This document shows positions 1 to 5,969 of a stretch of DNA of 26,544 nt, in pieces. The position numbers and the translations under genes were made by a program. The stretch spans positions 1 to 26,544 of the forward strand of contig DAOUKT010000035.1 of assembly GCA_034421015.1 (NCBI GenBank). The letters run 5' to 3'. Positions within the stretch are counted from its first letter, which is position 1. The number at the start of each line of letters is the position of its first letter. Source of the DNA: DAOUJW01 sp034421015 (GTDB taxonomy: Bacteria; Chloroflexota; Dehalococcoidia; Lucifugimonadales; UBA2985). A model generated the notes under the pieces. The model did not search any database. It worked only from the letters and a program-made list of their open reading frames with translations, and was not told the DNA's origin.

Positions 1-113
1 AATCTCTTGAGCACCTCCAAATCGGCATTCCTCCAACGTCAAGGTGCTCTCTGCTAAGGGGTGGGTCAATTCCTTTCCGGCACTACTGGGTCATTCTTAC
101 ACCGGCGATGACA
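1..113. mobile_element. Probable terminus of an IS21-family-like insertion sequence
   Basis: Read on the minus strand from 113 leftwards, the sequence begins TGTCATCGCCGGTGTAAG and continues with GACCCA and TTGACCCACC words (about 62-98). This is the style of IS21-family ends as I remember them: a TGTCA tip followed by short repeated transposase-binding words. The IS body would lie to the left, outside the window. Positions 8-53 also contain an 8-bp inverted repeat (GAGCACCT / AGGTGCTC). No transposase coding sequence is visible, so this is a family resemblance by memory rather than a proven IS boundary. Confidence 0.4.
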
Positions 114-703
114 CTGAGAGGAAACAGCCGACCTGCAGAGCGGCCACAGGACGACCTTGGCGTGGAGCGCGCGGCTAGCTCAAGGCGGCTATATCCAGTG
201 AGAAACTGCGAGACGTGAGGCGGCCAGCCTGCTCAGAAAGGCAGTCCGGCGCACGTTGAAGCTGCGGGCAGGCTGCAAGAGGCCCGTCCGCAGTCATGTT
301 GAACCCGTCGAAGTGCGTCTTGCACTCCGACCTGTACCTTTCCCGTATCGAGTACGGGGACATCCCGGCTTTCGAAGAGGCACTCGGGGGAGCGGCGCTC
401 AACCCCTCCACCGCATCACGCAGCCGAAAGGCGCCTGTCCCTCATGGGAGACCGTTCGGAGAGCAGCGCTCGATCCTATGCGGCCTGTCCCGGGTCGGGG
501 ACCGGACCCTCCAGGTTTCTCGGCGGGAATCCCTGGAAAAAGCCAAACAACAGGGTCAATTATTGCCGGGCCGCAAGCCTCTGGCAAGCGTTCGGCGGCG
601 ATTGCTTACGGCGTTCCAACTGCAGTGTGACAACAGTTTGACACGAGTTTGACAGAGCCATTGCCGCCACCTCGGACGCGCTCACAACGCCATCCTCGGG
701 GAC
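114..703. other. Gene-poor stretch, no supported gene
   Basis: Short open frames exist on both strands, but none has a ribosome binding site, a recognisable motif or a convincing protein-like composition, and they overlap one another in all frames. The one structured item is a short palindrome at about 343-359 (CCCGTA, 5-nt spacer, TACGGG). It matches the core of the nested palindrome found after the serine recombinase at 5692-5710. The stretch is probably decayed or non-coding DNA between the IS-like end and the first gene. Confidence 0.4.
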
Positions 704-1480
704 CTATCCACTGGCGAGGACTCTTCTCAGCCACCGTATAACCTGCGCACGGAACCCCTCCCTGCGACTCTCCTCCATGGCACGGGTCCGCCTCTCAAGC
801 TCGTCTCTTCTCTGGTATCGGTCCCAGGGGTGCAGAGCCGGAGGCAGGGTGAGGCCATACTGCCCGATCAATGCGACCTCTAGCTCCCGCAGTCTGTCCA
901 CGGACCGCTTGGCGCTTCTTGATCCACCACCGGCCATGACTTCCACCCGGACAAGCCTCCACTCCGCAATCAGGGCCGCCGCCTCGCCATACACATCCTC
1001 CTCGCCTGCCTCATGCTCCAAGGTCACCAGCTCCCGGTAGACCCTTGGAGATGGCCCCGTCGGTCGCTCACCCACCTCCGGGGCATCTGACATCTTCGCT
1101 CCCCGTCCGGCGTCACGCCGGTTAGTTCTTCGTTCCAAGAGAATGACGGCTTCCGACTGCTCTTCCAAGGCCTCACGCAGTTCCTTCAGTTCACCCTGAA
1201 GGGCCTTCACCAGCTCCTCGACCCTGATGTCTGAATCTCCAACCTTCGACTCCAGGGCATCCATGCGCTGCTGCAGAGTCTGGACAGTCTCCCTCTGCCT
1301 GGCAGCAGCAGCCCCTCCTCCCATCAGCAGGTGTCTCTCCAGGGCGTCCCTCAACCTGCGGTTCGGCAGGCCGGCCTCGAAGGCCCTGGACATACTGCGG
1401 TAGCTAACTCCCAGCGCTAGAGCCGTCTTTCTCCCCCCGTTCTCCTCGACCAGCTCTCTCAGAAGAATCATCAGCCGCAT
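704..1480 (-). CDS. HTH plus coiled-coil protein, unknown function, mobile-element associated
   Basis: I do not recognise a named family. With the start at 1480 the protein has 258 residues. Residues about 16-36 (GGRKTALALGVSYRSMSRAF) read as a helix-turn-helix. They are followed by a heptad-like charged region at about 58-120 that should form a coiled coil, and by an Arg/Glu-rich C-terminal half containing a conserved-looking HPWDRYQRRDELERR segment. The role is inferred to be DNA binding, perhaps as a repressor or accessory factor of the neighbouring element. The start at 1480 has a GGAGGG site about 10 nt upstream. Longer alternatives start at 1582 (ATG, weaker site) or 1651 (GTG), but these would run through a 40-bp direct repeat whose 56-bp offset is not a multiple of three, so the repeat looks regulatory rather than coding. 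Confidence 0.65.
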   Translation of the reverse strand: MRLMILLRELVEENGGRKTALALGVSYRSMSRAFEAGLPNRRLRDALERHLLMGGGAAAARQRETVQTLQQRMDALESKVGDSDIRVEELVKALQGELKELREALEEQSEAVILLERRTNRRDAGRGAKMSDAPEVGERPTGPSPRVYRELVTLEHEAGEEDVYGEAAALIAEWRLVRVEVMAGGGSRSAKRSVDRLRELEVALIGQYGLTLPPALHPWDRYQRRDELERRTRAMEESRREGFRAQVIRWLRRVLASG

Positions 1481-1550
1481 GTCACGCTTGCCCTCCAAGC
1501 TGCGGCCGCTATCTTGGACAATCTCCTCCTCTACCGTGGTCTCTGGTCCC

Positions 1551-1646
1551 TGCGGCGTTTTGTCCACTTTTGTGCCTGGCATTGTCCACCCACCTCTCTG
1601 AAGTCCTGCGGCGTTTTGTCCACTTTTGTATCTGGCTTTGTCAACC
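1551..1646. repeat. Two 40-bp direct repeats upstream of the HTH gene (operator or iteron-like)
   Basis: Copies at 1551-1590 and 1607-1646 differ at only 4 of 40 positions by eye. Each copy contains the word TTGTCCAC twice, 22 bp apart (1560, 1582; 1616, and TTGTCAAC at 1638), so four half-sites lie on nearly the same helical face. They sit on the 5' side of the minus-strand HTH/coiled-coil gene. Autoregulatory operators are the simplest reading; replication or recombination iterons are an alternative. Confidence 0.6.
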
Positions 1647-1816
1647 ACCACCTGAACCCGCTGTGGAATCGCCTGCTTACTCGGATATGACTCCGGTGCG
1701 ACTCTAAGCCCTCGACAAACTGCGACTCAGCTACGAGACAACCCTTCCCTCCATCTCACCTACATACGCATTCGCCTGTACAGCCCCATGACACCATGAA
1801 AGACCCTTGGGAGTGA

Positions 1817-1862
1817 ACGTCCTGTAAGGGAGGCCTCTGCGCGGCCCCCCCTTACAGGACGT
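1817..1862. repeat. Perfect 14-bp inverted repeat (palindrome copy 1)
   Basis: ACGTCCTGTAAGGG (1817-1830) is exactly complementary to CCCTTACAGGACGT (1849-1862), with an 18-nt middle containing CTCTGCGCGGCC. The core 1834-1855 recurs almost unchanged at 3028-3049. It is too strong a stem to be chance. It could be a terminator, a protein-binding site or a recombination site; no U-rich tail follows on either strand. Confidence 0.6.
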
Positions 1863-3016
1863 GGCGCCGGCTGACAGTTCTCCCGGGCTGGTGTGTCCAT
1901 CTCTCCGACGGACCCCCGTCGGACTGCAGGTCTCTGACTCTCTGCCGGCTCGCTGGGCAGCACCTCCACCAACCATCCTGGACACCCCACCGGGAAACTC
2001 AGACCCGATACCGCTTGGCGACTAGCCTCCCTTTTGACCCCAAAGTGCAATTCCTGCACTGCAATGAGTGCAACCTGCTTGACACCGGCCCGCGAATGAT
2101 TTGCTAGCGTCCTCGCCTCCCCGGCCCCTGGCTCCGCACCCAGTTCACGTTCGGAACCGCCGCTGATTGTAATCTACAACACCATTCATTTCCCCTTACA
2201 GCCCAGCTACTGTGAAATTGGCCTCTGAGCGATTGCACTTTTTCTCCGCCGGACTGTTCCCCATCCTTTCGGCGAGTGCCAAGCGGCAATGAGATCATAT
2301 GCCCGCCGCGCCAATAATCTTTTCCCTAAGGAAGGATTCCATCGTCTCCCAGACCGGCGACTAACCGGATTGGGCGTGGGCCACTACTGTCCACGTTAAC
2401 CCTCTCCGATGCGCTGACGAAATCCCGCCTCCCGTTGTATCCTGCGTCTGAGACGTACTGATTCCCAGCTTTGGCACAGTACAATGGCATCCGATTGCAC
2501 TCGGTGACAAACGTATCGCCTGAACCTGTGACGTGTATCACCTCTACGGAACCGGCCCTTTACTGAAGGCGTTTACTCCGATGTGACTGAAGGGCTGCAG
2601 ACATACACCTTTGCCCGCCCCTGCACGCCTGGAACCGGCCTTTAGTGTTCCACTTGCCCTCTCTTGTCCCAAACCTCATTCTCTGTACTACCCCCACAGG
2701 GCGCGCGCTATCCCGGAATACGGCCTAAACATTCCGGACCTCACAAATCACTCTCGACGCTGACAGCAGTCTCTTGCGAATCGCAATTCCCAAGGAGAGC
2801 CAGGTTTGGAACATCCAGTAGGCGGTAACGTCTGCCTAAGGCTTCCAAGCCATAGACACCACTCGAACACTCGCCTACCCCACTTCTGCCGCCCGATTCC
2901 CGCTCCTGTTCCATTGCCCTCATTCTCTGGCGCTTGGCGCGCCACGACCCACACACGCTGCCGACTTCCGGCTTCCAGGGTATGGCGTCGCCATTGTTCC
3001 ACTGACTCTCAAGTCC

Positions 3017-3049
3017 TGTGAGGGGGGTCTCTGCGCGGCCCCCCCTTAC
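3017..3049. repeat. Second copy of the palindrome core
   Basis: The 22 bp at 3028-3049 match the core of the palindrome at 1834-1855 at all but one position, in the same orientation and 1194 bp away. Here the arms are GTGAGGGGGG and CCCCCCCTTAC, pairing with one wobble, and they are less perfect than in copy 1. Similarity does not continue outside the element. Confidence 0.5.
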
Positions 3050-3511
3050 GCACCATTACAAAGACGCTTTCGACTCCTCAGAATTGGTGGCAGGCATCAG
3101 GCCCCATCGACAAGGAGGCGAAGGCGTGGGAGCGCACTCGACCGACCGACGGACCTTTGGCAGCGTCGGGGGAACCGTCAGAAAACTGCTTACCTTGGCC
3201 TCCTGTCCCGTAGAGGGATGTCCGGCAGGATGTTGTACGCTCCTACGAAGCAGAGATGCCTACCTCACTCTCTTCCGGCCATCTCATGTTCACAACGTCC
3301 CACGTCCGACCTTCTGGGCGTCGACCCGAATCCCCGTAAAAACCTTCGACAATACATCCCGACTTTCTTCACCCTATGTCCCAAAAGTGTGGACCCGCGA
3401 GTCCTCCCGAATGCTTCATGGAGGCTCGCCTCACTGCTACCGACACTCGACTGCGGACAAACCGCCAGTGACGGCCCGATGCAAGCTCATACGCGCCCTG
3501 CGAAGAGAGCG

Positions 3512-3724
3512 ATGAGCGGCAAGAACAGGCAGAACGGGCAACGTACGCCCAGTGAGGATTATTCCGAGTTTGGGGAGGTCAGGATCATCTCCAGACCCGC
3601 CCCCGACGCCGAGGACAGGCTGCGCCGCCTATTCACTATCCTGCTCAAACCCTCAGCCAGCCACGGGCATGCTGCGTCCGAGAAAGACTCGCCTACAGAC
3701 GACCATCTGGAGACGGAACCTTAA
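3512..3724 (+). CDS. 70-aa hypothetical protein upstream of the serine recombinase
   Basis: The frame starts MSGKNRQNGQ and contains an acidic/basic helical stretch PAPDAEDRLRRLFTILLK at about residues 29-46, which has normal protein composition, unlike the scrambled frames upstream. The longer open frame continues further 5', but that part has no protein-like character, so the ATG at 3512 is preferred; the upstream AGAGAG is only a weak ribosome site. I recall similar short proteins next to recombinase genes but cannot name a family. The gene ends about 137 bp before the promoter of the recombinase leader RNA and lies on the same strand, suggesting an element-encoded accessory protein. Confidence 0.45.
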   Translation: MSGKNRQNGQRTPSEDYSEFGEVRIISRPAPDAEDRLRRLFTILLKPSASHGHAASEKDSPTDDHLETEP

Positions 3725-3792
3725 AGCGACCTAAGCAGTCTCCCGACCGTCTGCTGATGGCGCCGGGGGATTCAGTCTCCAGCCCAGATGCC

Positions 3793-3852
3793 CCGCTCCA
3801 TGTTGCTCAATGAACGACCAGCAGGAGTGAACAGGCGCGCCGCATGGAGCGG
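3793..3852. repeat. 10-bp inverted repeat just upstream of the recombinase promoter
   Basis: CCGCTCCATG (3793-3802) and CATGGAGCGG (3843-3852) are perfect inverted copies separated by 40 bp. The right arm ends 9 bp before the -35 box at 3862. The position fits an operator for recombinase autoregulation, or the arms of an attachment site, since large serine recombinases often lie beside theirs. Confidence 0.45.
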
Positions 3853-3861
3853 ATATGCTCT

Positions 3862-3890
3862 TTGACTCCACCAGTCCGGCGGGGTAGAAT
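3862..3890 (+). promoter_or_regulatory. Sigma-70 promoter of the leader RNA / recombinase
   Basis: TTGACT (3862-3867), a 17-bp spacer and TAGAAT (3885-3890) are close to the TTGACA-17-TATAAT consensus. Initiation would fall near 3897, immediately before the first RNA hairpin. This is the best-matching promoter in the window. Confidence 0.65.
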
Positions 3891-3896
3891 AGAGGA

Positions 3897-4020
3897 CAGA
3901 AAGAAGTGGGCCCGGCGGTGCTGGTAACACCCCGGGCCGTGGCGCCACCTGCGGTAACAGGTGATGCGAATAGATTGTACTACTCGCAGACCCGCTCCCG
4001 ACAGGAGGCGGGTCTTCTTC
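3897..4020 (+). ncRNA. Structured leader RNA or small RNA before the serine recombinase
   Basis: Between promoter and terminator the transcript can form three hairpins in a row. Hairpin 1 (3909-3938) has a 7-bp stem, a single C bulge, a 4-bp stem and loop CUGGUAA. Hairpin 2 (3946-3963) has stem CACCUG/CAGGUG and loop CGGUAA. Hairpin 3 (3965-3988) has stem UGCGA/UCGCA and a 14-nt loop. Loops 1 and 2 share GGUAA followed by CA, which suggests a repeated ligand-binding or loop-interaction element. An intrinsic terminator follows. The recombinase ribosome site lies just beyond it, so the unit could be an attenuated 5' leader or a free-standing RNA of about 120 nt. I do not match it to a named RNA family. 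Confidence 0.55.
3988..4019 (+). terminator. Intrinsic terminator inside the recombinase leader
   Basis: AGACCCGC (3988-3995) pairs with GCGGGTCT (4008-4015). An additional TCC/GGA inner stem, one bulged G and a 5-nt loop complete the hairpin, which is followed by TTCTTCATTT. It ends about 33 bp before the recombinase ATG, so it would limit read-through into that gene. Confidence 0.65.
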
Positions 4021-4048
4021 ATTTCAGGGAATCCGAGAGGAGTGAATC

Positions 4049-5638
4049 ATGGCGATGAGAACCACCGATAGGGAGAAGGAAACAAAAAGGGCGGCCATAT
4101 ACTCCCGCGTGTCGGACAGGAGCCAGGACACGGAGGAAAAGGTTTCCATCTCCGAGCAGACCGCCGAGATGGAGGATTACTGTGAGCGGAGGGGGTTGAC
4201 GATAGTGGCCCGCTACCAGGAGGTGGGCAGGGGGTGGTCCAAAAACCGCCCGGAGTTCCAGCGCATGCTGCAAGATGCGCGGGACGGCCGGTTCGAAGTC
4301 ATCGTGTGCTGGAAGTTGGACAGGCTGAGCCGCGGGATGTACCCGGCAGCCGCCTTGATGGAGGTGGTCGAGGCGCACCAGATTCACCTGGAGTCGGTCA
4401 TGGACCCCGTCGACATGAAGATGTTCGGGATAATGGCGGCCATTGGGAAGATAGAGCTGGACAACATCCGGGAGCGAACGACCATGGGCAGGCGGGGGAA
4501 GGCCAAGCAAGGCCGAATGCCCAATGGCTCGGTGCCCTATGGATACCGTATCGGAGAGGATGGCAAGCCGGTGGTATACGAGCCGGAGGCGAAAGTCGTG
4601 AGGCGCATATTCTGCCAGTACGTGCACGAAGGGATGGTGGGGCTGGAGATAGCCCGTCAGCTGGCCCGAGACGACGCTCCAACCTGGAGGCCCGGCTCGA
4701 GGTGGCAGAACTCCTACGTGCATTCCCTCCTGGGCAAGGAGGTCTACAAGGGCATATGGTGGTACGGCAAGGCCCGCTGGGTGGCCACCGAAGGCCGGGA
4801 CAGGGTGATTAAACAGCCGGAGGACACGTGGATAGGGGTACCATTCCCGCCACTGGTGGACGAGAAGACGTGGGACAGGGCCCAGGCCCTCAAAAAGGAG
4901 CGGGCCTCCCTGTCCAAGCGGAACACAAGGGTTTTCTTCCTGTTGCAACACCTCGTAAGATGCTCCGAATGCGGTCTGCTCTTCGGCTGTCGGTCCAAGA
5001 CCCAAGGGACCTCCAGGTATAAAGACAGGACATACAAATACGAGTACAATTCTCCTCACAGGTATTACAGTTGCTACGGAATGCAGCGGGAGCACATGGG
5101 GTGTCGGGAGCGCTCATACATTCGAGCCGACAGGTTGGAGGAGCTGGTGTGGAGAGAGGTCAAAGCGGTGGTACAGGACCCGGAACTAATCGTGAAGGGC
5201 ATGGAGTCCTTGGGGGAGCGAGAGGATGGCGGGCTTGAGAAGCGGATTGCCGCTGCGGAGCGTGAGCTCCGCAAGGTACAAACGGAAGAGGAGAGGGCGA
5301 TTGGCCTGTATGTATCGGGCAAGATCTCCGAGGACCAGTTCGACCGTCAGCGGAGGCTGATACATGAGCGTCTGGAATCCGCACGGGCAAGGCTCGATGA
5401 CTACCGAGCTCAGGGGACAGCGGCAGCGGAGAAGAAGGTACTGACGGCAGGTATTGCCGAGTGGTCCCGTAACATAGGTGATCGGTTGGATGACCTGCCC
5501 GACGAGGAACGTCGGGACGTCCTGAGGCTTGTCGTGGACCAGATCTCCATAGATCACAACAACAGCGTTACAATCACCCTGGGCATCCCGACTCAGGATT
5601 TCGTGTCAATTGGGCAAGACGGCTCTCGAAGGAAATGA
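4049..5638 (+). CDS. Large serine recombinase (resolvase/integrase family)
   Basis: A 529-aa site-specific recombinase of the large serine type, which cuts DNA through a 5'-phosphoserine and integrates, excises or inverts DNA. The N-terminal resolvase domain has YSRVS with catalytic Ser22, and the arginine motif KLDRLSRG with Arg92 and Arg95. A recombinase domain follows, starting near GRRGKAKQGRMPNGSVPYGY (147-166). A zinc ribbon uses Cys305, Cys308, Cys342 and Cys352. A coiled coil spans about 393-455, inside the C-terminal DNA-binding part. The length is typical for the family. The ATG at 4049 has an AGAGGAG site 8 nt upstream. The promoter, structured RNA and terminator before it suggest tight control of expression. 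It appears intact. It probably mobilises the block to its left, but the element ends are not established. Confidence 0.93.
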   Translation: MAMRTTDREKETKRAAIYSRVSDRSQDTEEKVSISEQTAEMEDYCERRGLTIVARYQEVGRGWSKNRPEFQRMLQDARDGRFEVIVCWKLDRLSRGMYPAAALMEVVEAHQIHLESVMDPVDMKMFGIMAAIGKIELDNIRERTTMGRRGKAKQGRMPNGSVPYGYRIGEDGKPVVYEPEAKVVRRIFCQYVHEGMVGLEIARQLARDDAPTWRPGSRWQNSYVHSLLGKEVYKGIWWYGKARWVATEGRDRVIKQPEDTWIGVPFPPLVDEKTWDRAQALKKERASLSKRNTRVFFLLQHLVRCSECGLLFGCRSKTQGTSRYKDRTYKYEYNSPHRYYSCYGMQREHMGCRERSYIRADRLEELVWREVKAVVQDPELIVKGMESLGEREDGGLEKRIAAAERELRKVQTEEERAIGLYVSGKISEDQFDRQRRLIHERLESARARLDDYRAQGTAAAEKKVLTAGIAEWSRNIGDRLDDLPDEERRDVLRLVVDQISIDHNNSVTITLGIPTQDFVSIGQDGSRRK

Positions 5639-5660
5639 GCGGGGGCAACTACCCCTGAAG

Positions 5661-5730
5661 CCTGCCCGCTCAAATGGTTCGACTGGCTCACCCCCGTATC
5701 AAGTACGGGGCAGGCTATGAGCGGGTCAGG
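5661..5730. repeat. Nested palindrome after the recombinase gene
   Basis: The outer arms CCTGCCCGCTCA (5661-5672) and TGAGCGGGTCAGG (5718-5730) pair with one bulge. The inner arms CCCCGTA (5692-5698) and TACGGGG (5704-5710) pair perfectly around 5 nt. The inner core recurs at about 343-359. It may terminate recombinase transcription, or be a dispersed repeat or an element boundary. A weaker hairpin (CCCAAC/GTTGGG, 5813-5836) follows in the same gap. Confidence 0.45.
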
Positions 5731-5917
5731 GATGATACTAAACCAGCGTCGGAATTACCAACACGTATAGAGAATACACACCCCCCACCGGCGGCACGGC
5801 TGCCATTGCCCACCCAACGCCCAAGGCGTAGTTGGGGGAAACACTACGGCTGACCGCAGTCAGCCTTCGATATCGCCGCAATCGGACTGCTTTCTGAGGA
5901 AAAACACCCTTCATATA

Positions 5918-5926
5918 TGATATGCT
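5918..5926 (+). promoter_or_regulatory. Extended -10 promoter of the CoA transferase gene
   Basis: TGATATGCT fits the extended -10 form TGnTATnnT, with initiation expected near 5933. The upstream in-frame ATG at 5922 lies inside this box, which supports the downstream start at 5970. No good -35 box is seen. Confidence 0.5.
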
Positions 5927-5969
5927 GGAGCCTCAGGTACCAGAGATGCCCTCTGACAGGAGGAGAGTT

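Larger units (their letters stand above)
1652..3511. other. Long gene-poor tract, pyrimidine-rich on the plus strand
   Basis: About 1.86 kb without a gene I can support. Open frames here are short, mutually overlapping and without ribosome binding sites or motifs. The plus strand is rich in C and T, leaving a purine-rich minus strand, which could mean decayed minus-strand genes. The tract holds two matching palindromes (1817-1862 and 3017-3049) and a short repeated word (GGAACCGGCC at about 2548 and 2631, each followed by a similar TTTA sequence). It may be a decayed cargo region of the recombinase element. Confidence 0.4.

Noticed and set aside
1817..3049. Palindromes considered as integron attC sites
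   Set aside because: They lack the RYYYAAC/GTTRRRY ends and no tyrosine integron integrase is present.
3018..3515. 165-aa plus-strand frame in the gene-poor tract
   Set aside because: No ribosome site or motif, begins inside the palindrome and overlaps another frame; composition looks like non-coding DNA.
4019..5095. Long open frame (358 aa) on the minus strand
   Set aside because: It lies opposite the serine recombinase, whose motifs are unmistakable; the antisense frame has no motif and reflects GC-rich codon structure.
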